Of a stretch of DNA of 33,015 nucleotides, positions 9,910 through 18,238 are shown one piece after another. Below the pieces are notes generated by a model. It worked only from the letters and a program-made list of their open reading frames with translations, was not told the DNA's origin and searched no databases. The stretch is taken from positions 1 to 33,015 of the forward strand of contig JAFLCY010000035.1 of assembly GCA_017303485.1 (NCBI GenBank), written 5' to 3'. Made by a program: the position numbers and the translations under genes. Source of the DNA: Rhodobacterales bacterium. GTDB lineage: Bacteria; Pseudomonadota; Alphaproteobacteria; Rhodobacterales; Rhodobacteraceae. The stretch's first letter is position 1, and the number at the start of each line of letters is the position of its first letter.

Positions 9910-10491
9910 ATGAGAAAGCTTGCATTCACTGCAGCGGCGCTGATGCTGGCCACCCCGGCAATGGCCCATACCGGCGATCACTACACCAGCGGTTTTCTGG
10001 CGGGTGTCGGGCATCCGATCGGCGGGCTGGATCATGTGCTGGCGATGGTCGCGGTCGGTCTGTGGTCGGGCTTCGTGCTGCCCCGGCGGGTCTGGGCGGG
10101 GGCGGCGACCTTTATGGGGGCGATGACCCTTGGCGCCGGGATGAGCTGGGCTGGCATCCCCCTGCCCATGGTCGAGACCTGGATCACCCTTTCGGTGGTG
10201 GTCTTCGGCCTCTTGACGCTGATCTCGCACCGGGGCCAGCGGCCGATCGTGACGGGCCTGTCACTGGCGGCCATCGGGCTTTTCGCGGCCAGCCACGGCC
10301 ATGCCCATGCCAGTGAGGCTTCGGGCGCGGCGGTCGCCTATCTGGCAGGGTTCCTGGTCTCGACGGCGGTGCTGCATCTCTCGGGCATCGCCCTGGCGCG
10401 GTTCGTCGCCAATGGCGCGGTTGCCCGCGCCTTCCAGCGTCTGGCGGGGGCAACGGTGACATTGGGCGGCCTGTGGCTGCTTGTTGGTTGA
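9910..10491 (+). CDS. hupE: HupE, HupE/UreJ-family nickel permease
   Basis: A 193-residue membrane protein with a cleavable signal peptide (cut after about A19, ATPAMA|H) and about six hydrophobic helices. The family motif HPIGGLDH gives H35, D41 and H42, residues implicated in metal passage in this family. A second His cluster (SHGHAHA) lies in mid-protein. Its role is presumably Ni2+ uptake for HypA/HypB-dependent insertion into HupL and HupV. A purine-rich ribosome site (GAGGGAGAAAGAGA) precedes the ATG. In the order known from Rhodobacter capsulatus hupC follows hupL directly; here hupE lies between them. In rhizobia hupE lies after hupD. Confidence 0.93.
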   Translation: MRKLAFTAAALMLATPAMAHTGDHYTSGFLAGVGHPIGGLDHVLAMVAVGLWSGFVLPRRVWAGAATFMGAMTLGAGMSWAGIPLPMVETWITLSVVVFGLLTLISHRGQRPIVTGLSLAAIGLFAASHGHAHASEASGAAVAYLAGFLVSTAVLHLSGIALARFVANGAVARAFQRLAGATVTLGGLWLLVG

Positions 10492-10503
10492 GGAGGCAAG
10501 AGG

Positions 10504-11253
10504 ATGGCCCAATCCACCCCCGACAAGGCCTTGCTCGAAGGGCTTCACGCCGATCCGCATGATCTTGCGACGGCCAGCCGCCAGACCTCGATCTATGTCT
10601 ACGAGGCGCCGGTGCGGATCTGGCACTGGATCAATGCCCTGGCGATCCTGACGCTGATGGTCACGGGCTATTTCATCGGCTCTCCGCTGCCGACGATGGG
10701 CACCGGAGAGGCCTATGACCAGTTCATCTTCGGCTATATCCGCTTCACCCACTTCGCGGCGGGCATGATCCTGACGGTGGGCTTCTTCGGCCGGATCTAC
10801 TGGGCGTTCTTCGGAAACCACCATTCGCGGCAGCTTTTCTATGTGCCGTTCTGGAAGGCGGAGTACTGGCGCGAGGTTCTCTATGAAGTGCGCTGGTATC
10901 TGTTCCTTGCCAAGGAGCCGAAGAAGTATGTGGGGCACAACCCGCTGGCACAGCTGGCCATGTTCTTCTTCATCACGCTTGGGATGACTTTCATGATCGT
11001 GACCGGCTGGGCGCTGTATGCCGAAGGCACAGGACAGGGGTCCTGGCCCGATATCCTCTTCGGCTGGGTGCTGGGCATCCTGCACAACAGCCAGCGCCTG
11101 CACACGCTGCATCACCTAGGCATGTGGTGGATCGTGGTCTTCATGATCATCCACATCTATGTGGCGATCCGCGAGGATATCATGAGCCGGCAGTCGATCG
11201 TCTCGACGATGATCTCGGGCCACCGGACCTTCAAGGATGACCGCCCGGACTGA
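10504..11253 (+). CDS. hupC: HupC, di-heme cytochrome b of the uptake hydrogenase
   Basis: This 249-residue integral membrane protein takes electrons from HupS and passes them to the quinone pool. It shows the HyaC/HupC pattern: a soluble N-terminus of about 35 residues, then four hydrophobic helices (about 40-60, 80-102, 150-172, 205-222). Candidate heme histidines are H41 (IWHWIN), H83 (RFTHFAAG), H203/H204 (LHHLGMWW) and H217 (IIHIYV). GAGGAGG after the hupE stop is a strong ribosome site. It is the last gene before the terminator at 11283-11308, so hupS-L-E-C can form a transcript unit of their own. Confidence 0.95.
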   Translation: MAQSTPDKALLEGLHADPHDLATASRQTSIYVYEAPVRIWHWINALAILTLMVTGYFIGSPLPTMGTGEAYDQFIFGYIRFTHFAAGMILTVGFFGRIYWAFFGNHHSRQLFYVPFWKAEYWREVLYEVRWYLFLAKEPKKYVGHNPLAQLAMFFFITLGMTFMIVTGWALYAEGTGQGSWPDILFGWVLGILHNSQRLHTLHHLGMWWIVVFMIIHIYVAIREDIMSRQSIVSTMISGHRTFKDDRPD

Positions 11254-11282
11254 TCACAAGGCAATGGTTCGAATCGCGGGGG

Positions 11283-11308
11283 AAAGGCGGGCAAGTTGCC
11301 CGCCTTTT
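11283..11308 (+). terminator. Intrinsic terminator after hupC
   Basis: Bases 11283-11294 (AAAGGCGGGCAA) and 11296-11307 (TTGCCCGCCTTT) form a perfect 12-bp inverted repeat around one G. A working RNA hairpin would have about 10 bp and a 5-nt loop, and its 3' arm ends in TTTT followed by CT. It lies 30 nt after the hupC stop. This is the clearest factor-independent terminator in the window and it falls inside the hup locus. Confidence 0.85.
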
Positions 11309-11536
11309 CTACTGGATACTATTCATCCATTTTGTTCATAAAATGGATATCTATTTGTTAGCCGGTCGAAATCTCAGCAAGCGAAATCCTTATTATATGT
11401 ACTATTATCAATTCTTTACGCTGAACCTCCGACTTGCGCAGAAACTTCTGCCATCGCGCATCTGCAAGGGATACTTTCACAAGCAGACAGGGGCGAAAGC
11501 CCGCCATCCAGCATCTGGGCAGGGGAGGCCCTTTTG
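11309..11536. promoter_or_regulatory. AT-rich intergenic leader before hupD with a 9-bp inverted repeat
   Basis: This stretch has no gene I can support. Its first half (11309-11420) is markedly AT-rich. ATCCATTTT (11325-11333) and AAAATGGAT (11340-11348) form a perfect inverted repeat with a 6-nt spacer, suitable for a dimeric regulator. Closer to hupD there is a small GNRA-type hairpin (GGGC-GAAA-GCCC, 11491-11502) and the hupD ribosome site GGGGAGG. Coming straight after a strong terminator, it probably holds a promoter for hupD onward, but I found no convincing -35/-10 pair and no FNR-type TTGAT-N4-ATCAA site. Confidence 0.45.
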
Positions 11537-12178
11537 ATGGAAAGCCAGCTTGCAGAACCGCAAATGCCGTCACCGCAGAGGATCCTGATCCTCGGGATCG
11601 GCAATGTCCTCTGGGCCGACGAGGGCTTCGGCGTCCGTTGTGTCGAGCAGATGGCCGGGCAGCTCAGCTTTCCGCCCCATGTCCGCGTGCTGGATGGCGG
11701 GACGCAGGGCCTGTACCTCCTGCCCTTTCTTGAAGAGGCCGACGCGCTGATCGTCTTCGATGCGGTGGACTATGGCCTTCCGCCCGGAACGATGAAGATC
11801 GTCGAGGGCGACGAGGTTCCCGCCTTCATGGGCGCCAAGAAGATGAGCCTGCATCAGACCGGCTTTCAGGACGTGATCGCGACGGCGCGGCTGATGGGCT
11901 ACTGCCCCGAACGCCTGTTGCTGATCGGCTGCCAGCCCGAGGAGCTTGAGGATTACGGCGGCGGCCTGCGCGCAGTGACGGCGGCGCAGATCGGGCCGGC
12001 GATCCGGGTGGCGCTTGACCGGCTGGCGCTTTGGGGCGTCAGCGTCGGGGAAGGCCGCGCCGATGACAGCCTGCTTGCCGACCCCGCAATCCGCCGCGAC
12101 GCCTATGAGGCGGGGCGACCCTCCGAGGATCTGGCCTGCCGCACCGGCGACGCCCGCTTTTTCCCCGAGACGGCCTGA
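11537..12178 (+). CDS. hupD: HupD, HupL-specific C-terminal endopeptidase
   Basis: A 213-residue M52-family maturation protease. It opens with the family signature ILILGIGNVLWADEGFG. Nickel-sensing residues corresponding to those of HybD are E29 (WADEG), D75 (VFDAVD) and H106 (SLHQTGFQD). It would cut HupL after the His of DPCLACSTH once nickel is in place; HupV, with no tail, is not a substrate. The ATG at 11537 is preferred to the adjacent TTG (11534), being spaced 8 nt from GGGGAGG. The last 30 or so residues are a variable tail. Its TGA shares one base with the hupF ATG. Confidence 0.94.
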   Translation: MESQLAEPQMPSPQRILILGIGNVLWADEGFGVRCVEQMAGQLSFPPHVRVLDGGTQGLYLLPFLEEADALIVFDAVDYGLPPGTMKIVEGDEVPAFMGAKKMSLHQTGFQDVIATARLMGYCPERLLLIGCQPEELEDYGGGLRAVTAAQIGPAIRVALDRLALWGVSVGEGRADDSLLADPAIRRDAYEAGRPSEDLACRTGDARFFPETA

Positions 12179-12498
12179 TGTGCGTGGGCATCCCCATGCG
12201 GATCCTGTCGGTCGACGGCATCGCCGCCACCGCCACCGACGGGCGTGAGGTGAGCCGGATCGACCTTAGCCTGCTTGGCGATCTCGTGCCGGGCACCTGG
12301 GTCCTGACCTTTCTCGGCACCGCGCGCGACATCATCGACGAGGATCAGGCTGCCCGCATCGGTGCGGCGCTTGACGGGCTGCGCGCAGTGATGGCGGGGG
12401 GCGATCCGGGCGATGCCTTCGCCGATCTTGACGCGCGCACGCCCGCGCTTCCGCCACATCTTCAGGCCGCGCTGGATGCCGGCCGCAGCCAGGGATAG
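12178..12498 (+). CDS. hupF: HupF, HypC-like hydrogenase chaperone
   Basis: A 106-residue HypC/HupF/HybG-family protein starting MCVGIPMRI, with the essential C2 that holds the Fe(CN)2CO unit or contacts the large-subunit precursor. It is longer than the HypC encoded at 18239 (96 residues), with an Ala/Asp-rich C-terminal extension. In rhizobia HupF is specific to the uptake-hydrogenase precursor and helps under oxygen. It overlaps hupD by one base and lies 4 nt before hupG. Confidence 0.93.
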   Translation: MCVGIPMRILSVDGIAATATDGREVSRIDLSLLGDLVPGTWVLTFLGTARDIIDEDQAARIGAALDGLRAVMAGGDPGDAFADLDARTPALPPHLQAALDAGRSQG

Positions 12499-12502
12499 GA
12501 CC

Positions 12503-12937
12503 ATGCACGATCACGCCCATCACGACGACGATGACCTGACCGGCCACGGGTACGGCACGCTGGACCACCCGCTGATCCGGCGGCTTGAGGTCGAGATGGG
12601 CTGGCCGCGGCTGGCCAACCTGTCCGACCTTGCCGAATATCTCGGGCGGCCCGGCGTCCACTGCCTGTTCGTCCCCGGCGATCCGGTCAGGAACCTGGAG
12701 ACGGCGGATGCGGCGGTGATCCTGCCCGAGCTTCACATGACCTTCCAGCGCGCCTTCGACTGCGCGCTGGTCGACGACCCGATCGAGGCGAAGGTGCGCG
12801 AGGGCAACAACGTGCTGAAGACGCCCGCGTTCATCTTCTTCCGCGACGGCGAGATGATCGGCGCGATCCCGAAGGTGCGGGACTGGGACGACTACCTGAT
12901 CCGCATCCAGCAGATACTGGCCAGGAAGGCGGCCTGA
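12503..12937 (+). CDS. hupG: HupG, HyaE/HupG-family hydrogenase chaperone
   Basis: A 144-residue protein of the HyaE/HupG family, which has a thioredoxin-like fold and is thought to hold the small subunit before Tat export. The pattern LFVPGDPVRNLETADAAVILPEL then KTPAFIFFRDGEMIGAIPKVRDWDDY fits the fold, and no CxxC redox pair is present. The first 15 residues are unusually rich in His and Asp (MHDHAHHDDDD), a possible metal-binding tail. The start at 12503 follows AGGGATAGG; an open frame extends upstream into hupF but no homology supports using it. Confidence 0.88.
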   Translation: MHDHAHHDDDDLTGHGYGTLDHPLIRRLEVEMGWPRLANLSDLAEYLGRPGVHCLFVPGDPVRNLETADAAVILPELHMTFQRAFDCALVDDPIEAKVREGNNVLKTPAFIFFRDGEMIGAIPKVRDWDDYLIRIQQILARKAA

Positions 12938-12947
12938 GGAGGAAGAG

Positions 12948-13787
12948 ATGGTCCAGAACTTTCATCTGCCGCCCACCGGCTTCGGCCCCGGATCGCAGCC
13001 CAGCTCGGACGACGGGGTGGAACTGGAATACATGCCGCTGCCGTCGGGGATGCGGACCTACAGCCCGCGCCTGCCCGAGGTCGGCGAGCGCGCCGATGCC
13101 GGGGCGGCGCTGGCGCTGCTGGCGCGGGTCGCCGATGCGGCCGACCGTGTTGCCCTTGGTGGTGCGGCCGAAAGCTACGATCTGACCACGCTCGACCCCG
13201 CCAACCTTGCGCTGATCGCCGAGACGCTGGGTCAGGGCGAGGTCAGTCTCAAGATCCGCGGCAAGCCGTCGGTCGCGGCGCAGGAGAGCGTCTTTGCCGG
13301 GGTCTGGGTGCTGACCGGCATGGGCATCAACCGGATCGAGGTCGCCCCCGTCCCGACCCTGGCCGAGACCCGCGCCTTCAATCCCGACCAGCCGGCCATC
13401 GGCGTGCTGGCGGCGCGGCGGCCCGGTGTCGTCAATGCCCCGGCGATCTTTGCCGAACTGATCGACAAGGCATTGTCCTTTGCAAGGGAGGTCCCGCCCC
13501 ATGTCGTCAACCTGACGCTGCTGCCCCATACCGAGGAAGACCTCGGCTGGCTGGACGAGGCGCTGGGGAAAGGGTCCGTCACGATCCTGTCGCGGGGCTA
13601 CGGCAATTGCCGTGTCACCGCGACGGCGCAGGCGCATGTCTGGCGGGTGCAGTTCTACAATTCGATGGACACGCTGATCCTCGACACCTTCGAAGTGACC
13701 GCGATGCCCGAGGTTGCCATCGCCGCGCCCGAGGACCTGGCCGACAGCGCGCGCCGGATCCGCGAAGTGCTGGAGGCGATCCGATGA
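12948..13787 (+). CDS. hupH: HupH, HyaF/HupH-family hydrogenase assembly protein
   Basis: A 279-residue protein matching HupH/HyaF, an accessory factor needed for processing or assembly of the membrane hydrogenase. The C-terminal half carries the recognisable family part (ILSRGYGNCRVTATAQAHVW, about 209-228, then VQFYNSMDTLILDTFEV). No membrane segment or signal peptide is evident. A strong GAGGAGGAAGA ribosome site overlaps the hupG stop, and the last bases overlap hupJ (ATGA at 13784-13787). Confidence 0.9.
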   Translation: MVQNFHLPPTGFGPGSQPSSDDGVELEYMPLPSGMRTYSPRLPEVGERADAGAALALLARVADAADRVALGGAAESYDLTTLDPANLALIAETLGQGEVSLKIRGKPSVAAQESVFAGVWVLTGMGINRIEVAPVPTLAETRAFNPDQPAIGVLAARRPGVVNAPAIFAELIDKALSFAREVPPHVVNLTLLPHTEEDLGWLDEALGKGSVTILSRGYGNCRVTATAQAHVWRVQFYNSMDTLILDTFEVTAMPEVAIAAPEDLADSARRIREVLEAIR

Positions 13788-14599
13788 GCATGGATGCCCC
13801 GCGTTTCGAAGGGTCCTACATGGGGGCTGCGGCAAAGATCTCGCCCGCGGCGATCATGGAATGCAAGATCTGCTGGTCGGTCTATGATCCGGCCAGGGGG
13901 GACGACTACCGCCAGGTTTCGCCGGGCACCGCCTTCCTGAACCTGCCCGAAGACTGGTCCTGCCCCGATTGCGGCGCTCCGAAAGAGCAGTTCATGGTGC
14001 AAAGCGATCCCGGCAGCGATGAAGCCCGGGTGGCCGAGGACATTGCCCGGCGGACGAAGCTGCTGGTGCAGGATTTCACCGAGATCTATCACGCCAAGAT
14101 GCGCGACGTGCCGATCATCAACCACGCGCTTCATGTCGAGGCGGTGGGTTTTCGGGCGCATGAGGGGCGGCTTCTGGGCGTACTGGTCGCCCCGTGGTTC
14201 ATGAACCTTGTCCTGTTGCCTGCCGAGGGCGAGGACTGGTCCGACCTGCGCCCCGGCGCCAAGGAGGTGATCGGCTTTCCGTCCGGCAACTACGAGTTCA
14301 TCCAGAACATCCGCGAGCTGACGGGGGGCTACAAGGCCTGTTCGCTGTTCTCGCCGATGGAGGACTTCAGCAGCCAGATGAATGCCGTTGATGTCGCGCG
14401 CGGCGTGATGACCGCGCTGTTCGACGGCGCGAACCGCGAGGAAACCGATCGCGCCGCCGAAATCCGCGCCGCGCGCGAGGTGGAACTTGCGCCGCCGCCG
14501 GAGGCCGAGGCCGAACCCGAGGTGCCACTTCTAAGGCCCGAGGCGGCAAGCCGCCGCGCCGTCCTGACCGGCGGATTGGCGGCGCGAGTGGAGGAATAG
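13784..14599 (+). CDS. hupJ: HupJ, rubredoxin-HybE fusion chaperone
   Basis: A 271-residue protein with two parts. Residues about 25-75 form a rubredoxin-like iron site: C27-K-I-C30 followed by C60-P-D-C63, although the usual CGYVYDP is here CWSVYDP. Residues about 85-225 match the HybE/HupJ chaperone domain (LVQDFTEIYHAKMRDVPIINHAL, then APWFMNLVLLP). Rhizobia encode these as separate HupI and HupJ; the fused form is known in Rhodobacter. The rubredoxin part is thought to protect or set the redox state of HupS during assembly in oxygen. The C-terminus is a Glu/Ala/Pro-rich tail. The start overlaps hupH by 4 nt. Confidence 0.92.
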   Translation: MSMDAPRFEGSYMGAAAKISPAAIMECKICWSVYDPARGDDYRQVSPGTAFLNLPEDWSCPDCGAPKEQFMVQSDPGSDEARVAEDIARRTKLLVQDFTEIYHAKMRDVPIINHALHVEAVGFRAHEGRLLGVLVAPWFMNLVLLPAEGEDWSDLRPGAKEVIGFPSGNYEFIQNIRELTGGYKACSLFSPMEDFSSQMNAVDVARGVMTALFDGANREETDRAAEIRAAREVELAPPPEAEAEPEVPLLRPEAASRRAVLTGGLAARVEE

Positions 14600-14601
14600 C
14601 G

Positions 14602-15504
14602 ATGCAGGCCCGGCTGGCGATCACTCTGACGGAACGGGACGGGCGGTTGTCGCCCCGCCTCGTTGCGCCGGGATCGTCAGCGGCCGAAGCGCTGCTGCTC
14701 GGCCGGTCGCCGGAGGATGCGGTCGAAATGCTGGGGCGGCTGTTCAACCTCTGCCGTCACGCGCAGGAAGCGGCGGCACGGTTGGCCTTCGGCCTGCCGC
14801 TGCCCGCCATTGACGGCATCCGGGGCGAGATCCTGCGCGATACGCTGTTCCGCCTGTTCATTGGCCTGCCCCGCGCCATGGGTCATGCGACCGTGCCGCT
14901 TCCTGTGGGCTGGCAGGATGACCCGAAGCGGGCCGCTCTGGCTCTGTTCGGCCCGGCGGGGCGGTTCCCGGCCACATGGCCGGCGTTTCAGGACTGGCTC
15001 AGCAGCGCTGCCGGGCTTGCGCCGCTGGTGGCTGCGCTTTCCGGAACGTTCGCGCCGGGTGAGGCCGCGGCCCGCACCCTGCCCTTTGCGTCAGGCGACG
15101 ACCTCCCCTGCGAGAATTCCGCCGCGATGCGCCATGCCGGGCATCCGGTGATGGCGCGGATCGAAGCCGATTATGGCCGGGGGCCGCTCTGGCGCACCGT
15201 CGCGCGGATGCTGGACGCCGATGCCTGCTTTCAGGGTTGGCAGCCCGTGGCCCGGCTGGTCGCGCCGGGGCTGGCCGAAGCGCCCTCTGCGCGCGGCCTT
15301 TACCGGATCGGCGTCAGTGTCAGGGACGGTCGCGTCATCGCTATCCGCCGCCGGACACCGACCGATGATTTCTGCCATCCCGACGGGGCGATGGTGTCAG
15401 CGCTGGCCGCGCTGCCCATTGCCAAGCGCCATCTTGCGCCGCTGGTCGTGGAGTGCTTCGATCCCTGCATGCCCTGGGCCGTGCAGGAGATGGCCGATGC
15501 ATGA
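14602..15504 (+). CDS. hupK: HupK, degenerate large-subunit-like assembly protein
   Basis: A 300-residue HupK homologue. The C-terminus, ECFDPCMPW (C289, W292), recalls the DPCxxC motif of hydrogenase large subunits with the second cysteine replaced by Trp, and a [14 protein letters not shown] segment is present near the middle. The N-terminal CxxC of true large subunits is absent. HupK is proposed to act as a scaffold for NiFe-site assembly; no enzymatic role is visible. GGAGGAAT before the start is the ribosome site, 2 nt after hupJ. It overlaps hypA by 8 nt. Confidence 0.88.
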   Translation: MQARLAITLTERDGRLSPRLVAPGSSAAEALLLGRSPEDAVEMLGRLFNLCRHAQEAAARLAFGLPLPAIDGIRGEILRDTLFRLFIGLPRAMGHATVPLPVGWQDDPKRAALALFGPAGRFPATWPAFQDWLSSAAGLAPLVAALSGTFAPGEAAARTLPFASGDDLPCENSAAMRHAGHPVMARIEADYGRGPLWRTVARMLDADACFQGWQPVARLVAPGLAEAPSARGLYRIGVSVRDGRVIAIRRRTPTDDFCHPDGAMVSALAALPIAKRHLAPLVVECFDPCMPWAVQEMADA

Positions 15505-15838
15505 AATGTCGCTCGCCGAAGGGATCCGGGGCATCGTCGTCGATCAGGCGCGGCTGCGCGGGTTTGACCGGGTGACGCGCCTGAGACTGGAGATCGGGCG
15601 CTTCGCCGGGGTCGAGAAGGACGCCCTTTCCTTTGCCTTCGACGTGGTGATGCGCGGATCGCCGGCCGAGGGCGCGGCGCTGGAGATGATTGACCTGCCG
15701 GGGCGCGCGCTGTGCTTTGACTGCGCGCATGAGGTCGAGATTGCCGATCGGCTCGACCCCTGCCCCGACTGCGGCGGCGGCAAGCTGCTGCCGCAGGGCG
15801 GCGACGAGATGCGGATCAAGGATATGGAGGTCATCTGA
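15497..15838 (+). CDS. hypA: HypA, nickel-insertion metallochaperone
   Basis: A 113-residue HypA protein: the [10 protein letters not shown] start provides the nickel-binding H2, and a structural zinc site is formed by C73, C76, C89 and C92 (CFDC, then CPDC). It delivers Ni2+ with HypB to HupL and HupV. The start lies inside the end of hupK (8-nt overlap) and the stop shares one base with the hypB start, so hupK-hypA-hypB-hupR are probably translationally coupled. Confidence 0.95.
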   Translation: MHEMSLAEGIRGIVVDQARLRGFDRVTRLRLEIGRFAGVEKDALSFAFDVVMRGSPAEGAALEMIDLPGRALCFDCAHEVEIADRLDPCPDCGGGKLLPQGGDEMRIKDMEVI

Positions 15839-16746
15839 TGTGTACGGTGTGCGGTTGCGGGCAGGCGTCGTTCGAGGCGCATGTTCACGCCCCCAAGAAG
15901 AAACTGCCTTTCGGACATGTTGACGCAACGGACCACACGCATGGCCATTCCTGCGGCTGCGGCGGCCATGGTCACGACCATGCCCACGATCACAGCCATC
16001 ACCATCACGACGCGCATGGCGACCTGCACTTCGGTCATGGCCCCGCCGGAACGGAAGTTCCCGGCATGAGCCAGGCGCGGCTGATCGAGATCGAAACCTC
16101 GATCCTGTCGAAGAACGATGCCTATGCCGCGCAGAACCGGCTGAGGCTGGAGGCGATGGGCGCCTTTGCGGTCAACCTCGTCTCCTCGCCCGGCTCGGGG
16201 AAGACGACGCTCCTCTGTGCCACGATCAGCGCGCTTGGGGCCGTACCGCTTGCGGTGATCGAGGGCGATCAGCAGACCTCGAACGACGCCGACCGCATCC
16301 GCGCGACGGGCGCGCGGGCCATCCAGGTCAACACCGGCAAGGGCTGCCATCTGGACGCGCATATGGTGGGTCATGCGATGGACCATCTAAAGCTTGCGAC
16401 GCACAGTCTTCTCTTCATCGAGAATGTCGGCAACCTTGTCTGCCCTGCTGCCTTCGATCTGGGCGAGGATGCCAAGGTCGCGATCCTGTCGGTGACCGAG
16501 GGCGAGGACAAGCCGCTGAAATACCCCGACATGTTCACAGCGGCGCGGCTTGCGATCCTGAACAAGACCGACCTCGCGCCGCATTGCGATGCCGACCTTG
16601 ACGCCTATGAGGCGAACCTGCGCCGGGTCAATCCGCAGATCGAGATCCTGCGCCTGTCGGCCCGGACGGGCGAGGGCATGGCCGCATGGGTCGCCTGGCT
16701 GCAGGCCGGTCTGGCCGCCAAAGCGCGACAAGAGGCCGCCGAGTGA
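15838..16746 (+). CDS. hypB: HypB, nickel-binding GTPase with His-rich storage tail
   Basis: A 302-residue SIMIBI-class GTPase. The N-terminus has the high-affinity nickel motif CTVCGCG (C2, C5, C7), followed by a His-rich stretch at 27-67 with 16 His in 41 residues, as in HypB proteins that store nickel. The GTPase domain has a P-loop SSPGSGKTT (116-124), EGDQQTSND, the signature ENVGNLVCP and the base-recognition NKTD. It works with HypA to insert nickel, and HupE in this locus would supply it. One-base overlaps link it to hypA and hupR. Confidence 0.96.
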   Translation: MCTVCGCGQASFEAHVHAPKKKLPFGHVDATDHTHGHSCGCGGHGHDHAHDHSHHHHDAHGDLHFGHGPAGTEVPGMSQARLIEIETSILSKNDAYAAQNRLRLEAMGAFAVNLVSSPGSGKTTLLCATISALGAVPLAVIEGDQQTSNDADRIRATGARAIQVNTGKGCHLDAHMVGHAMDHLKLATHSLLFIENVGNLVCPAAFDLGEDAKVAILSVTEGEDKPLKYPDMFTAARLAILNKTDLAPHCDADLDAYEANLRRVNPQIEILRLSARTGEGMAAWVAWLQAGLAAKARQEAAE

Positions 16747-18236
16747 TGGCCAAGAGCCCGCGCCCCACTGTCCTTCTGGTCGACGACGAGCCGCATTCGC
16801 TGGCCGCCATGAAGATGGCGCTGGAGGATGAGTTCGACGTGCTGACCGCGCCCGACGCCGCCGCCGCGACGAAGGTGCTGGAAGAGCAATGGGTGCAGGC
16901 GATCTTCTGCGACCAGCGGATGCCCGGGCAGACCGGCGTCGCCTTCCTGACCGATGTGCGCGAACGCTGGCCGGAATGCGTGCGGATCATCATCACCGGC
17001 TATACTGACACCGCCGACATCGTTGCCGCGATCAATGACGCGGGCATCTACCAGTTCATCACCAAGCCCTGGCATCCCGACCAGCTTCTTGTCGCCGCAC
17101 GGAACGCCACCAACCTCTTCCGCCTGATGCGCGAGCATGAACGGCTGAGCCTTGAGATGCGACTTCTGGGCTCGACGGCGGAATCGAAGCTGGAAACCCG
17201 CCGACAGGTGCTGCGTGCGGGCCATGGGTTCGAGACTATCCTGCGGGCGCCGAATTCCCTGATGAACACGGTGATCGCGACCGTGCGGCAGATTGCCAGC
17301 TTCGACGTGCCGGCGCTGCTGACTGGCGAGCCGGGGACCGGCAAGGCGGCGATGGCGCGGGCGATGCACTACATCTCGCTCCGTTCCGACAAGCCGTTCT
17401 ACGAGCTGAACTGTTCGGGCCTGACCGACGAGCTGATCGAGCTGGAACTGTTCGGCGCGCGGCGCGGGGCGGTTGCCGGGTTGAATGGATCGAAGATCGG
17501 GCTGGCACAGAAGGCTGACCGGGCGACGCTGTTCCTGAACGGAGTCGACGGCCTTTCGCCGCGGCTGCAACTGTCGCTGCTGCGGCTGGTGAAGGAAGGC
17601 GCCTTCCAGCAGATCGGCGCGATGGAGACGACCTCGACCAACCTCAGGCTGATCGCCGGGGCGCACCGGGACCTGAAGGCGCTGGTGGCGGACGGGCTGT
17701 TCCGGGCCGACCTCTACTATGCCCTGTCGCTGGGCGAGGTCGCCATTCCGCCACTGCGCGCGCGGGCCGGCGACGTGGCGCTGCTGGCGCAGCATTACCT
17801 GTTCGAGGCGGCGCGCATTCATTCCAAGCACATCCATGGCATTGACGAGACCGCGCTGGAATTCCTGGAAAACTACGACTGGCCGGGCAACCTGCGGGAA
17901 CTGGAAAACGAGGTGACGCGGATGCTGATCTTCGCGCAGGGCACCGTGGTCGGGGCCGAGGTCATCTCGCGCCACATCCTGCAGGCGGCGCCGGGCGAGG
18001 GAGGCGCGGACCGCTCCGCCGATGCCGCGCTGATGGCGGCGGGAAGCCTGAAGGACCGGGTGGAACTGATCGAGATGCGCATCCTGCGCGAAACCCTGAC
18101 GCGGCTGCGCTGGAACAAAAGCCATGCAGCCGCCGAACTGGGGCTGAGCCGCGTCGGCCTGCGGGCAAAGCTTGACCGTTACGGCATCGGCCAGCCCGGC
18201 CGCGCCACGGCAGACGAGGAAGAGGAGGAGGACTGA
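16746..18236 (+). CDS. hupR: HupR, NtrC-family response regulator of hydrogenase genes
   Basis: A 496-residue regulator with a receiver domain (1-125; phospho-acceptor D56 in FCDQRMPG, K107), a linker, an AAA+ domain (about 170-412) and a Fis-type helix-turn-helix ([21 protein letters not shown], about 456-476). Walker A is GEPGTGK (194-200). The sigma54-contact loop is GAVAGL (241-246) instead of GAFTGA, and Walker B is LFLNG (262-266) with N265-G266 in place of Asp-Glu. This fits the known behaviour of Rhodobacter capsulatus HupR, which activates hupSL unphosphorylated with sigma70 polymerase and is switched off by HupT. The start shares a base with the hypB stop. The six-residue acidic tail is encoded by the purine run that doubles as the hypC ribosome site. 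Confidence 0.95.
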   Translation: MAKSPRPTVLLVDDEPHSLAAMKMALEDEFDVLTAPDAAAATKVLEEQWVQAIFCDQRMPGQTGVAFLTDVRERWPECVRIIITGYTDTADIVAAINDAGIYQFITKPWHPDQLLVAARNATNLFRLMREHERLSLEMRLLGSTAESKLETRRQVLRAGHGFETILRAPNSLMNTVIATVRQIASFDVPALLTGEPGTGKAAMARAMHYISLRSDKPFYELNCSGLTDELIELELFGARRGAVAGLNGSKIGLAQKADRATLFLNGVDGLSPRLQLSLLRLVKEGAFQQIGAMETTSTNLRLIAGAHRDLKALVADGLFRADLYYALSLGEVAIPPLRARAGDVALLAQHYLFEAARIHSKHIHGIDETALEFLENYDWPGNLRELENEVTRMLIFAQGTVVGAEVISRHILQAAPGEGGADRSADAALMAAGSLKDRVELIEMRILRETLTRLRWNKSHAAAELGLSRVGLRAKLDRYGIGQPGRATADEEEEED

Positions 18237-18238
18237 CC

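Noticed and set aside
11262-11278. GGTTCGAATC resembling a tRNA T-loop
   Set aside because: The flanking five bases do not pair into a T-stem and no other tRNA arm or CCA end is present; chance match.
11343-11537. A 64-codon plus-strand frame in the hupC-hupD gap
   Set aside because: No ribosome site, starts inside the inverted repeat, composition differs in its two halves, no family resemblance.
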